DNA of 64,000 bases from Sphingobacterium psychroaquaticum (GCF_900177625.1 NZ_FXAU01000002.1:626672-690671); one strand, 5' to 3'; positions 8,671 through 18,234 are shown, numbered from the stretch's first letter. A program made the numbers and translations. The notes: a model not told the origin generated them from the letters alone.

Positions 8671-8853
8671 AACGTATAAGAAGGTATCTAAAAACGCTTC
8701 TTTTTGCGATCCTCCGGAACCGCTCCAGATAAGGTCGGCGGTCGAAGGATAAGTAACACTTTTGGCAATAAATTGTGTGTTTCGACGAGCCTGCCTACCG
8801 CAGGCATGCTCAACATAACAATTTATTGCCTTTTTGGATACCTTCCTAACGTT
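8671..8853. repeat. Multi-stem inverted-repeat element in a convergent gap
   Basis: The entire gap between the HAD gene and the DUF2231 gene is a foldable element. Its ends are imperfect inverted repeats of 23-24 bp (8671-8694 and 8831-8853, sharing AAGGTATC). Inside are an imperfect stem at 8709-8723/8738-8750, a perfect 13-bp stem at 8764-8776/8818-8830, and a GCCTGC/GCAGGC hairpin at 8789-8805. The right end runs into the stop codon of the minus-strand gene. It has no coding capacity and could be a mobile MITE-like or REP-like repeat that doubles as a bidirectional transcription stop. Confidence 0.7.
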
Positions 8854-10283
8854 TAATATTGAATTGTATCTGAAACTAGAAAAGGGAGTTGATATTTCCC
8901 GGAATCGACATAAGCTTCCACATGACTCTTTCGCAACCCTTCAATTCCCACAGGTGTTATCTTTGTTTGGTATGCATATACTTTTTTAAGACTTTTAATC
9001 TCCGCCAAATAATCTAACCCGGCGTCACTAATATTTGTCGCGAATAGATTTATATACGCGAGTGAAGGACTACTTTTCAGTTGTTTTAGGCCTTCATCCG
9101 ATATCTTGGTATGTTCCAAGTGTAATTTTCGGAGATACGGCATTTTTGTCATACTCGCTAAATCTTGATCTTTAATTGCCGTTTTACCCAACTTCAACTG
9201 TACGATATGTTCTTTTATATGCAACAAATCAGTCATATCTTTCGCAGAAAACTCGGGATAATTTATAGCATTAATTACCACATAATTGCTATTTGCAGCT
9301 ACAGGCAACACCTTTATGCCTCTTGCTTGAAGACTTTTCACTAGATCTTCAGGTAACGTCGGAGCTTCGGGTAGCTCGGCATACTCCATCGTAAGTTCAG
9401 CTGCTTTACCTTTTTCCAGGTTAGCCAAGACTTGTTTCATTTCCGCTGGCTGTTGCATGGTACTTACCTTTCCAGAGAAACTTGCTCCTTGCGCTATCCA
9501 CCAGCCAATGAGTTTAATCTGATCACCCGATATTGGCGTTCTCCCTTTGGGGGGCATCCGTCCTTCATGCCCCTCTGGCAGCACTAATCGCGCATACAGT
9601 TCGCTCTCCGTCATCTTACCCGCCAGCAGCACCTTGCCTCCATCGCCCCCCGTAAGAATAGCCTCCTTCGAATGCAGTGCCAAACCTCCTTCTTTCTTAC
9701 GTTCCCCATGACAGCTTTGACACCGTTGCTTCAAGATCGGGGCAACGATAGCTTCATACACCAAAGCTTCTTGAACGTTTTCAATGGGTGCCAGTTCCAC
9801 GTCTGCAACTTTATACCCTAAAAAATCCTTTACCGCCGTAGGCAAAGCATCCGTAAAATAACCAGCTCCATGTGTTAACGTCCCTCCAAAATGTCCTGTC
9901 ACTCCTACGAGCAGCATCAACACGCTAAACACGGCAAATCGATATCGCTTAACCCGACCTTCGGTTGCAGCGACACGATAAAGCCTATATAAGAATATGG
10001 AAATCACCGCAACGGCTATTCCAAGCCATTGATGAAAGCCCAATATCTTCACATCATAACCACCACGTAACGATAGTAAATATCCCGTGATCGCGGCTAC
10101 GAACGCGGCGATACTCCCTAAAAGTAAAACAAACGGAATGGCCGGTTGTATAGATTGATACTTTTCCTGTCGGCCAAAAAGAGCCATACAAAAAGCAACC
10201 ACTAACATACCTATCGGCAAATGCACAAATATCGGATGGGATCGCCCGATAAACTCCCTTAGTTCCTCCAAAAACAGTTCCAT
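8853..10283 (-). CDS. Membrane protein: DUF2231, c-type haem site and leucine-rich repeats
   Basis: The 476-residue protein starts with a DUF2231-type membrane domain (SHPIFVHLPIG; about four transmembrane segments between residues 18 and 135). A planctomycete-type cytochrome c module follows, with haem motif C188-QSC-H192 and a likely axial Met in RMPPKG near residue 243. A tail of leucine-rich repeats (about 360-450, LRKLHLEHTKISDEGL type) completes it. The cytochrome and LRR parts should face the periplasm. It is last in a four-gene operon, its start overlapping the stop of the TIM-barrel gene by one base. It is probably the membrane anchor and electron carrier for the upstream exported proteins. 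The reaction served is unknown. Confidence 0.85.
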   Translation of the reverse strand: MELFLEELREFIGRSHPIFVHLPIGMLVVAFCMALFGRQEKYQSIQPAIPFVLLLGSIAAFVAAITGYLLSLRGGYDVKILGFHQWLGIAVAVISIFLYRLYRVAATEGRVKRYRFAVFSVLMLLVGVTGHFGGTLTHGAGYFTDALPTAVKDFLGYKVADVELAPIENVQEALVYEAIVAPILKQRCQSCHGERKKEGGLALHSKEAILTGGDGGKVLLAGKMTESELYARLVLPEGHEGRMPPKGRTPISGDQIKLIGWWIAQGASFSGKVSTMQQPAEMKQVLANLEKGKAAELTMEYAELPEAPTLPEDLVKSLQARGIKVLPVAANSNYVVINAINYPEFSAKDMTDLLHIKEHIVQLKLGKTAIKDQDLASMTKMPYLRKLHLEHTKISDEGLKQLKSSPSLAYINLFATNISDAGLDYLAEIKSLKKVYAYQTKITPVGIEGLRKSHVEAYVDSGKYQLPFLVSDTIQY

Positions 10284-11161
10284 TAGTTATATCGTGCTCT
10301 CAAAATTTTTAACATCGCTACATTAATATTCCACTGACTGGCGACAGGTTGCTGGGTATAGGGTAAAGTAGGCAGATAACCCGCTGGCCCGAACTCCGTA
10401 GTTATCGTCAACACCTTTTGTCCCTTTTCTCTATGAATGCGGACCACTTCATCCCACCATGCAAGGTGCTGCTCCAGCGTACTCTTCCATTCTGGTGCCA
10501 TAGGATCGTTAACCTGCGGTCCCTGCGGATGACCAACACGGGCATGAATATGCCCTGTTCGCTGTAGTGCCTGCTCCATCGTCTCTTTCTGATCCGAAAG
10601 TAAGGACTCATGAACATTACACCAATGCGAAATATCCAAGGCAAGACGCAGCTTCGGAAGTTGATCTAAGAACGTTTTTGTAACATGTGCGGCAAAGCTA
10701 AACCGCCCACGATGCGTCTCGTGGTAAACAGGCAAATCATATTTTTCACTCAGTTTTGTTGCTTCATCAATTAGCTTTTTGTTCTCTTCAAAGGTATAAT
10801 AGTCTTTCCCTGTATGACAGTTAACATAATCGGGCTTCATAGCTAACGCCGTCTCTAAGTTTTTGGAAAAACTAACGAGATATTCACTGTAGGTTCGACC
10901 TCCACCCCCACTCAACAAACCTAAGGATAAGTCATGTTTTTTTAGTGCCGCTTTCATGTCACGGAGTTCAGACTCCGAACCGGGCAACCAGGTTTCAATG
11001 CCATCAAATCCGGCATCTTTTACCTTCGCACAAAAGCTATCCCACGGCTCTGCCATTCCCCAGTTGGTGCAATAGATTTTGACTTTCAATCGGTCTTGAT
11101 TCTGCGCACTACTTGTCATGCACAAGAACAACATCAAGAGTATAATAAAGGAATATTTCAT
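10283..11161 (-). CDS. Exported sugar isomerase/epimerase-like TIM barrel
   Basis: The 292-residue protein has a Sec signal peptide (residues 1-19, ending TSSAQ) and a xylose-isomerase-like TIM barrel. Candidate metal ligands sit in VYHETHRGRF, LALDISHW, HIHARVGHPQGP and TTEFGP, which is the usual E/D/H/E pattern of this family. Proteins like it isomerise or epimerise sugars or act on 3-keto sugars, but being exported is unusual for a metabolic isomerase. It sits between the DUF1501 gene (10 bp away) and the membrane cytochrome gene (1-bp overlap), so it belongs to that operon. Substrate unknown. Confidence 0.85.
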   Translation of the reverse strand: MKYSFIILLMLFLCMTSSAQNQDRLKVKIYCTNWGMAEPWDSFCAKVKDAGFDGIETWLPGSESELRDMKAALKKHDLSLGLLSGGGGRTYSEYLVSFSKNLETALAMKPDYVNCHTGKDYYTFEENKKLIDEATKLSEKYDLPVYHETHRGRFSFAAHVTKTFLDQLPKLRLALDISHWCNVHESLLSDQKETMEQALQRTGHIHARVGHPQGPQVNDPMAPEWKSTLEQHLAWWDEVVRIHREKGQKVLTITTEFGPAGYLPTLPYTQQPVASQWNINVAMLKILRARYN

Positions 11162-11171
11162 TGATTATTTT

Positions 11172-12668
11172 TTAAACAACAGCACTAATTAAATTTCCTT
11201 CCACGTCGGTTAAACGGAACGGACGCCCTTGAAAATCATAGGTAAACTTCTCATGATCAAAACCAAGCAAATGAAGCATGGTAGCATGTACATCATGCAC
11301 CGAGGCTCTTCCTGACACGCCAGTAAAACCAATCTCATCCGTTTCACCATACGTAATCCCGGGCTTTACCCCTCCTCCTGCCATCCAAATGGTGTACGCA
11401 TCGGTATGGTGATCGCGACCTAGAAACGGCATATCACTATTATCGCGATTCTCTTGCATCGGTGTACGTCCAAACTCACCGCCCCAGACCACAAGTGTTT
11501 CCTCCAAAAGGCCCCGCTGTTTGAGATCCATAAGTAACGCCGTCATGGGACGATCGATTTCACGACACTTATTCCGAAAACCCAGATCAATCGATGTGGA
11601 AGAATCGGTACCATGACTATCCCATCCCCAATCAAAAAGTTGAACGAAACGAACACCTTGCTCAACAAGTTTACGTGCCAACAAACAGTTATTTGCAAAA
11701 GATTCTTGTCCTGGTTGTGTACCATACAGCTCATGGATATATTCGGGTTCGCTGCTTATATCCATCACTTCCGGTACTGCAACCTGCATCTTATATGCCA
11801 TTTCATACTGCGCGATACGCGATAAGGTTTCCGGATCTTTATAGGTATTATACTCCTCTTTATTAACTTCATTGATCGCATCGATTGCCTGCTTCTTTAA
11901 ATCTCTTCCCATACCCTCTGGATCGGCAATATATAATACAGGATCGCCTTTAGATCGACATTGCACACCTTGATAAACGGATGGTAAAAAGCCGGATCCC
12001 CAAACACTTTTTCCCGCATCAGGTGTTTTTCCGCCCGAAGTGAGGACGACAAAACCGGGCAAATTGCTATTCTCTGAACCAAGACCATAAGTAACCCACG
12101 AACCAATGCTTGGTCGACCTAAACGTGCGCTCCCCGTATGCATAAAAAGTTGCGCTGGCCCGTGATTAAACTGGTCCGTATGGATTGCTTTTAAAAAGCT
12201 TACATCATCGGCAACCTGACTGAAATGTGGCAAGTGATCCGAAATCCAAGCCCCACTTTGCCCATATTGCTTAAAAGTTGCTTGCGGACCTAACATCTTA
12301 GGTACACCCCGAATAAATGCAAATGTCTTTCCCGCAAGCAAGGATTCCGGACAGGGCTGATTATGTAATTTATGCAGCGTCGGTTTATAATCAAACAGCT
12401 CCAGTTGTGAAGGTGCTCCTGCCATATGCAGATAAATCACGCTCTTCGCTTTTCCGGGGAAGTGGGGTGCCCGTGGGATCAACGGATTGAGTGCATTCAG
12501 ATCAAAAGCATCTCCACCTCCCATAGTATTTCCACCGCAACTGGCCAAAAAGCTTCCTAAGGCGATACTCCCGATACCCGCTACACAATCTTTTAGGAAA
12601 TGGCGGCGCGTAACCGCTTGTAACTGCTGCCGCTCAAGCTCCTTAAACAACTTATCCATGTTTTTCAT
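11172..12668 (-). CDS. DUF1501 protein, Tat-exported lipoprotein
   Basis: The N-terminus carries a twin-arginine motif, TRRHFLKDC at residues 20-28, followed by a hydrophobic stretch and a lipobox LASC at 41-44, so a folded protein is exported by Tat and lipid anchored. The remaining 450 residues match the DUF1501 family, which is distantly related to the alkaline phosphatase/sulfatase fold; recognisable blocks are YLHMAGAPSQLELFDYKP, LFDWGWDSHG, VWGGEFGRTP and GRDHHTDAYTIWMAGGG. DUF1501 genes are usually paired with PSCyt/DUF1553 genes, as here: the partner ends 7 bp upstream. No enzymatic activity is established for the family to my knowledge. Confidence 0.88.
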   Translation of the reverse strand: MKNMDKLFKELERQQLQAVTRRHFLKDCVAGIGSIALGSFLASCGGNTMGGGDAFDLNALNPLIPRAPHFPGKAKSVIYLHMAGAPSQLELFDYKPTLHKLHNQPCPESLLAGKTFAFIRGVPKMLGPQATFKQYGQSGAWISDHLPHFSQVADDVSFLKAIHTDQFNHGPAQLFMHTGSARLGRPSIGSWVTYGLGSENSNLPGFVVLTSGGKTPDAGKSVWGSGFLPSVYQGVQCRSKGDPVLYIADPEGMGRDLKKQAIDAINEVNKEEYNTYKDPETLSRIAQYEMAYKMQVAVPEVMDISSEPEYIHELYGTQPGQESFANNCLLARKLVEQGVRFVQLFDWGWDSHGTDSSTSIDLGFRNKCREIDRPMTALLMDLKQRGLLEETLVVWGGEFGRTPMQENRDNSDMPFLGRDHHTDAYTIWMAGGGVKPGITYGETDEIGFTGVSGRASVHDVHATMLHLLGFDHEKFTYDFQGRPFRLTDVEGNLISAVV

Positions 12669-12675
12669 CGCTCGC

Positions 12676-15429
12676 TTATGATTTGGTTAAAAATTCATCT
12701 AAGTTCAACAGGGCATTCGCCACCACCATAAATGCCGCCTTTGGAATTAACTTCTCCTTAGACAGGCCACGAGAATCATCTCCAAAGAACAAGGCCGCTG
12801 CTTCGGGTCTTTTCCCAAAATCTTTTACCGCATTTGCGTACAGCTTTTCCAACGCTTGGACTTTTTCCGTAGTGGGCGTCTTCAGCATGATACGTTTATA
12901 CCCTGCCTCGACAGCACGTTTGGTATCTCCATTTCCATCTTGTTCCATCAATTGCGACAGATCTTTGGCCGCCTCCAGATATACCGGATCATTCAGTGTT
13001 GTGAGCGCCTGCAATGGCGTATTTGTACGGATACGATCCACCAAACAAACCTCTCTGCTGGATGCATCAAAGGAAATAAAAGAAGGATACGGACTGGTTC
13101 GCTTCAAGAAGGTATAAATTCCACGCCGGTATTGATCCTCCCCTTCGCTTTTCGTCCAGGATTCTCCACTAGATACTGTCATCCAAACCCCATCTGGTTG
13201 AAAAGGCATAACCGAAGGACCATACATTTTCTGGCTCAGCAAACCGCTTACTGCCAATGTTTGATCACGAATCTGTTCCGCTGATAACCGAAACCGAGGA
13301 CCACGGGCGAAATACATATTTTCTGGATCCTTTTGCGCATCCTTCGTCTGCATATTCGAAGATTGTTTGTATGTTGAAGAAAGGACTATTTCTCTTATCA
13401 GACCTTTTACTTGCCACTTCTTGGCCTGCATAAAATCAAAAGCGAGATAATCCAAAAGCGCCCGATGAATCGGCGGATTACTTTGCGTTCCCATATCCCC
13501 TAGCGGCTCCACCAAACCTCGCCCAAATAATTGTGCCCAGACCCGATTAACCAAGGTACGCGCCGTTAACGGGTTCTCTTCGCTCGCAATCCACTTCGCA
13601 AAACCCAGTCTGTTATTAGGCTCGCCTTTCGGAAAGTCATTCAATATAGCAGGCACGGCCGGAGTGACTTCTTTGCCTGGCGTCAATCTATTCCCGCGTT
13701 CAAAAATATGGGTCTTCCGTTTCATCTCTTCGGGATTCTCAATCATAACGGGTACGGACTCTGGGTGGGTATTGATTAAGCTCAAAAAAGTCTGTTGCAT
13801 CTTTAATTGCTCTTGTCCCGGTGGCAATGCCTCCCGAAAAGCAAACCACTCGATCATACAGACAGGTTGATCTTTTCCAGCTGTTGCATTTTTAAAAACC
13901 AAATAAAGATCACCTCTACCTTGCGCAACGTCGGTCAAATCAAACACCACCGCTTGTCGACCATTCGTAGGCGCTAACTCCGTGTGTAGTACCACAGGTC
14001 CATGGAGGTCGCCTTTACGTATTTCCATAAAGCCTCCCGACAGAGAAGTCCAGTAGTTTAAGTACAATTGTTTTTTTCCGGTCAGTGTCACATCACGCAG
14101 TCTCGCACTGCCTCCATGCCGCACCCCCAGCCATTTGGTATCATAGAGCGCCGCATTAACTAGTTTATCGCTATAATGTGCATGAATCTTTGGCTCCAAG
14201 GTATGCAGAAACAAGTCGGCAGAATGCCGTAGATCCTTGGCCCCACTGTGCCCTAACCAATTTTTAATACTATCCACTCGCTTTTCATCCTCGGCTTTAT
14301 AGAACCGCAACTTCGGATGATCGCCTTGTGTATCTTCGTCACGGGTATTATTGAAATAAGCAACTGATTTATAATACTCTTCAAATTTAAACGGATCATA
14401 CGTATGACTGTGACATTGTACACATTCAAATGTTGTACTGAGCCATACCTGATATGTGGTATTAACCCGATCCAGTACAGATGCCACACGAAATTCTTCA
14501 CTATCTGTTCCTCCTTCATCATTGTTCATGGTATTACGATGAAAAGCTGTAGCAATTAACTGATCCTTAGAAGGATCCGGGAGCAAATCACCGGCCAACT
14601 GCTCAATGGTAAATTGGTCAAAAGGCATGTCTTTATTAAAAGCTTTGATCACCCAATCCCGGTAAGCCCAAATCTGTCTTGATCCATCTTTTTCATATCC
14701 CTTCGTGTCCGCATACCGGGCCATATCCAACCACCAGGCAGCCCATTTTTCGCCATATTGACTACGTGTCAACAAGCTATCAACGCGACGCTCATAAGCA
14801 TCATCCCGATCGTCGTTCACGAAAGCGTCGACTTCAGCGAGCGTAGGCGGTACACCAATTAAATCTAAATACACCCTGCGCAAAAGCGTTGGCTTGTCCG
14901 CTTCTTCGGCAAAGGAAACTTTTTTTTCATCGAATTTATCTTGAACAAAATAATCTATGTTATTGCTGATTCCGGTGGGATTCATCCCCAACAATCGGGC
15001 AAAAGAAAAAGGCTTGGGTACCGTCACTTCTTCCGGCAAGGTATAAGCCCAATGCTCGCCCCACTTGGCCCCTTCATCAATCCATCGTTTCAGAATATCA
15101 ATCTCCTCAGGAGCTAGTGCAGGTGCATTGTAAGGCATCCTCAACTCTGGATCATCACTCAACAAGCGCTTGTAAAACTCACTGTGTTCAGCATCCCCTT
15201 TAATAATCGCCGGTTTTCCAGATTCCGCTTTTGCAAAAGCTTCATTTTCAAAAAGCAAACTAAAACCACCGCTTTTCTTCACCCCGCCATGACAAGAAAT
15301 ACAATGCTTATTCAAGATAGGTTTTACATCAGCGCTAAAATCAACTGGCGTCTCACTTTGCACGAAAAAAAATCCAGCAAAAACAACCAGAATTGAAATT
15401 ATAACAATAACTAAAACTCGTTTTTTCAT
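12676..15429 (-). CDS. PSCyt1/DUF1549/DUF1553 c-type cytochrome-like protein
   Basis: The 917-residue protein has an N-terminal membrane anchor (residues 4-23). A planctomycete cytochrome c module follows, with haem motif C43-ISC-H47. The PSCyt2/DUF1549 domain (about 150-380) contains LDLIGVPPT, WWLDMARYADT and a second CxxCH, C336-VQC-H340. A lectin-like middle region separates this from the DUF1553/PSD1 domain (about 610-890), which has NRLGFAKWI, TLVNRVWAQLFGRGLV and RTNTPLQALTTLNDP. It is the first gene of a four-gene minus-strand operon. These proteins abound in planctomycetes and Bacteroidota beside polysaccharide genes, as here with a fucosidase upstream, but their biochemical role is not established. 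Periplasmic redox activity on sugars is my inference. Confidence 0.88.
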   Translation of the reverse strand: MKKRVLVIVIISILVVFAGFFFVQSETPVDFSADVKPILNKHCISCHGGVKKSGGFSLLFENEAFAKAESGKPAIIKGDAEHSEFYKRLLSDDPELRMPYNAPALAPEEIDILKRWIDEGAKWGEHWAYTLPEEVTVPKPFSFARLLGMNPTGISNNIDYFVQDKFDEKKVSFAEEADKPTLLRRVYLDLIGVPPTLAEVDAFVNDDRDDAYERRVDSLLTRSQYGEKWAAWWLDMARYADTKGYEKDGSRQIWAYRDWVIKAFNKDMPFDQFTIEQLAGDLLPDPSKDQLIATAFHRNTMNNDEGGTDSEEFRVASVLDRVNTTYQVWLSTTFECVQCHSHTYDPFKFEEYYKSVAYFNNTRDEDTQGDHPKLRFYKAEDEKRVDSIKNWLGHSGAKDLRHSADLFLHTLEPKIHAHYSDKLVNAALYDTKWLGVRHGGSARLRDVTLTGKKQLYLNYWTSLSGGFMEIRKGDLHGPVVLHTELAPTNGRQAVVFDLTDVAQGRGDLYLVFKNATAGKDQPVCMIEWFAFREALPPGQEQLKMQQTFLSLINTHPESVPVMIENPEEMKRKTHIFERGNRLTPGKEVTPAVPAILNDFPKGEPNNRLGFAKWIASEENPLTARTLVNRVWAQLFGRGLVEPLGDMGTQSNPPIHRALLDYLAFDFMQAKKWQVKGLIREIVLSSTYKQSSNMQTKDAQKDPENMYFARGPRFRLSAEQIRDQTLAVSGLLSQKMYGPSVMPFQPDGVWMTVSSGESWTKSEGEDQYRRGIYTFLKRTSPYPSFISFDASSREVCLVDRIRTNTPLQALTTLNDPVYLEAAKDLSQLMEQDGNGDTKRAVEAGYKRIMLKTPTTEKVQALEKLYANAVKDFGKRPEAAALFFGDDSRGLSKEKLIPKAAFMVVANALLNLDEFLTKS

Positions 15430-15560
15430 TCTTTTTATAATTGGTCAAAGGCTTACCTATCCATTTTTCCCTAAACACCACTGCCGTGTCAATTTCAAAA
15501 AACCAACACATTATCATAAATAGATAAGGTTTAATTCACGATGTTTAGTAATGCTAAAAA

Positions 15561-15585
15561 TAGTTTATAATTTCTTTATAAACTA
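15561..15585. promoter_or_regulatory. Perfect AT-rich hairpin between fucosidase and cytochrome operon
   Basis: TAGTTTATAA (15561-15570) and TTATAAACTA (15576-15585) form a perfect 10-bp inverted repeat with a 5-nt loop. It lies about 130 bp upstream of the DUF1553 gene start and about 65 bp beyond the fucosidase stop. It could be an operator for the operon or a weak processing or termination signal for the fucosidase. No T-run follows it on either strand. Confidence 0.4.
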
Positions 15586-15649
15586 ACACTGGATTAACAA
15601 GATTCCTAAACTATTTTACCTGAACAGCGCTAAAAAGGTCATAATATCA

Positions 15650-17896
15650 CTATGGATAAAAGTCCAGCTCTGCCATACTCAATGAATTTCCGTTCCCCGT
15701 AATTTCTGTCGACACTAAACGAACATAACGAGCTCTTACTTTACCTGAAAACACATGTTTTCGTTTCGAAGGGTCATTAATCAGATTTCCGAACTCGAAA
15801 CTCCCCGTCTCACTCCACACCTTACCATCAACACTGGTAAACAACTTTCCTTTAGCCATCATACCTTCGGGGTGTTTTCGTTGTGGCGTATAGCTAAAAG
15901 CCGAAAAATCGCACATAGCACCTAAATCTATTTCAATTGATTGCGTTGCTCCAGTCGCGGAAGAATGCCAATATGTGTCAGGATCCTCATCAATAGCCAT
16001 TGCGGCTGTTGCCTTTGCACGTTCGCTACTGTTGGAAATCACCTTCCATTGTTTTTTGGCAAAACCGATTGTCTCATCGACCATCGGACCTAACATACCT
16101 GCTCCATCCACAGCAACCGCTTTAATACGCGATGCTTGCGGTACAAATGCGCCTGTATATTGTTGCGACTTCGATGTAGGGTTTGTTCCATCCTCGGTAT
16201 AATAAATAGTAAAGCTAGATTGTTGGTTGGCAACCGCATCCTCACCGTGTGGCTTCCATCCGAATTCATGTCGCTGTGGAGCGATCGTTACCTGCCCATT
16301 AACATCTTTTCGGATCGCCAACTGAGGAGGTCTTACTGGCACATAAAAAGCTCCTATATTTGACAAAACAGGAATAGCCCTGCTCTCAGAAACCCGCACC
16401 CTAAACTTACTTCCCTCAATTACCGGAAAACGTAAGATCCTTTTATACCCGACATTGGTTCCTTCCGCAACTTGTTCCCATTTCCCATCTCTCCAAACAT
16501 CGAGAGCATGTTTTTCAATACGCTCCCCATGTGTCTGGATTGCCTCTTGAAGCACAAAACGATTAATCCGAATCGGCTTCTTCGTCACGAACTCGATATG
16601 ACCTCGATCCAACACAAAAGTGGTCGATAGATTACTTCTAAGTTTCAGTTGTAACTGTATCGCTTCCTCAAGCAAATTAGTCGAATAACCTTCCTTAATC
16701 CGCTGTCCAACTTCGGTCAGCACTTCTACATCTTCTGCGGAAAAAAGTCCATCCCGATTTGGCGGAATATTTAAGAGAAACGTTGAATTTCCACCCACCG
16801 AACGCTCATAGATATCAAACACATCATCAGCACTACGCACCTTTTGATATACATCATCTCGGTAAAACCAGCCCTCTCGAATTGAAGTATTGGTTTCTGC
16901 TTGTTGATAATGTAGATATTTTGCCGTATATAATTGTGCTCGACTACCTAGATCATCCTCCGTTAAGTCCCGGAAACCTTCTAAATTATGAGGATCGGCA
17001 TCATAAGGTATAACATTCCATTCCGTCTTACGGGTTCCGCCAGCCTCATTACCGCACCAACGAATGTCTTCTTTACCAAAAATAACCGCCTCGGGCGCTA
17101 GGGTATGAATTAATGTGCGCCAGGCCGCGTAATTGTACTTTTGCCCACCTTTTGTTTTTGGATGTGCACCATCAAACCAAACCTCATGTACAGGACCATA
17201 CTCCGTAAGTAATTCAAACAATTGATTTAAGAAGTATTCATTGTAGTCATCGACATCGAATTCAAAAGTCTTTTTATTTTGAAAAGAGCGCCCTTCAACA
17301 CGTCGGGGAATAGTTCGTTTACTATACGTACTCAAATTTCCATACAATCCCTTCTCGTTTTCAATTTGGAACAAATCTGCTGGGGATAAATAAATCCCAA
17401 GTTTCAACCCATACTTTTGACAAGACTGTGAAAGATCCTTTAAAATATCTCCCTTTCCTTGCCGAAAACCTGTTGACATAATACCATGATCTGTATACCG
17501 GCTCTGCCACAGCACAAAACCATCGTGATGTTTTACTGTTAGAATCACTTTTTTCATTCCCGCATCCCTCATGGTAGCGCACCATTGATCGGTGTCCAGA
17601 TTTTTTAAATCAAAAATACGAGGGTCTTCTTTTCCATTTCCCCACTCCATTTTGGTAAATGTATTCGGTCCAAAATGAATAAAGGCGATAAATTCATCTT
17701 GTAATGCGGCATACTGCTTACTCGTAGGCACTACACGAACGGCCTTTGCCAAAATATCTTGTTCGGTATCTCCCTTAGAAATAGCATAGGTGTTTTTTAC
17801 AGGAAGAACAGTCTGTGAGCCGGACTGTTGTGCAAAAAGTGGGCTTGCTATCAATCCACTAAAAGCGGCCAGCAATAATCGATTACAACGTGTCAT
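15650..17896 (-). CDS. Secreted GH29 alpha-L-fucosidase with discoidin-like domain
   Basis: The 748-residue protein has a Sec signal peptide (residues 1-23, ending LFAQQ). The GH29 catalytic TIM barrel shows FIHFGPNTF, VKHHDGFVLW and VHEVWFDGAHP, whose D242 is the likely nucleophile. About residue 560 a short chitobiase-C-terminal-like segment (FTIYYTEDGTNPTS) appears, and the last 140 residues look like an F5/8 type C (discoidin) carbohydrate-binding domain (DTYWHSS, IEIDLG, VRARYVRLVS). It removes terminal alpha-L-fucose outside the cytoplasm. It is preceded by a 338-bp region with a tandem repeat that may be its operator. The cytochrome operon lies just downstream on the same strand, but 220 bp separate them. 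Confidence 0.92.
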   Translation of the reverse strand: MTRCNRLLLAAFSGLIASPLFAQQSGSQTVLPVKNTYAISKGDTEQDILAKAVRVVPTSKQYAALQDEFIAFIHFGPNTFTKMEWGNGKEDPRIFDLKNLDTDQWCATMRDAGMKKVILTVKHHDGFVLWQSRYTDHGIMSTGFRQGKGDILKDLSQSCQKYGLKLGIYLSPADLFQIENEKGLYGNLSTYSKRTIPRRVEGRSFQNKKTFEFDVDDYNEYFLNQLFELLTEYGPVHEVWFDGAHPKTKGGQKYNYAAWRTLIHTLAPEAVIFGKEDIRWCGNEAGGTRKTEWNVIPYDADPHNLEGFRDLTEDDLGSRAQLYTAKYLHYQQAETNTSIREGWFYRDDVYQKVRSADDVFDIYERSVGGNSTFLLNIPPNRDGLFSAEDVEVLTEVGQRIKEGYSTNLLEEAIQLQLKLRSNLSTTFVLDRGHIEFVTKKPIRINRFVLQEAIQTHGERIEKHALDVWRDGKWEQVAEGTNVGYKRILRFPVIEGSKFRVRVSESRAIPVLSNIGAFYVPVRPPQLAIRKDVNGQVTIAPQRHEFGWKPHGEDAVANQQSSFTIYYTEDGTNPTSKSQQYTGAFVPQASRIKAVAVDGAGMLGPMVDETIGFAKKQWKVISNSSERAKATAAMAIDEDPDTYWHSSATGATQSIEIDLGAMCDFSAFSYTPQRKHPEGMMAKGKLFTSVDGKVWSETGSFEFGNLINDPSKRKHVFSGKVRARYVRLVSTEITGNGNSLSMAELDFYP

Positions 17897-18234
17897 TTTA
17901 AATACGGGCTATGGTTTAAATTCGGAAAGATAGAAGATAATGGATAACAAGACCTAAACTATATTATCGCATATTAAGACTATATTATCTAACAGCAATT
18001 AACCTTGCTATGCTTCCTAAATTCGTGAAATACATCCCGATACCAGATACGCCAGTAAATTAAAGTAGATAAAAAGGCCAACGGCAAAAACTAATTGATA
18101 CAAAAATTGGTTTACTTAATAAGAGTAAATTTAATTAATGATTAACGGCAAATATGTCCGTAAAAAACAATAACTTTACCATATTCGAGTTTTTATAGAT
18201 AGAGATAACAACCCTTTAGAGACAAAAATTTTTT
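17897..18234. promoter_or_regulatory. Divergent intergenic region upstream of the GH29 fucosidase
   Basis: This AT-rich gap holds no gene. Its notable content is the 11-mer ACTATATTATC, present twice (17958-17968 and 17979-17989). The copies are 21 bp apart start to start, two helical turns, and 62-93 bp upstream of the fucosidase start codon. That is the layout of a tandem activator site. On the plus strand a TAACTTTA at 18171-18178 resembles a -7 box for the coiled-coil gene at 18235 with a last-base mismatch. Confidence 0.45.

Noticed and set aside
12683..13117. A 144-codon plus-strand frame inside the DUF1553 gene
   Set aside because: It is antisense to a well-supported coding sequence, with no recognisable domain, and looks like a shadow frame.
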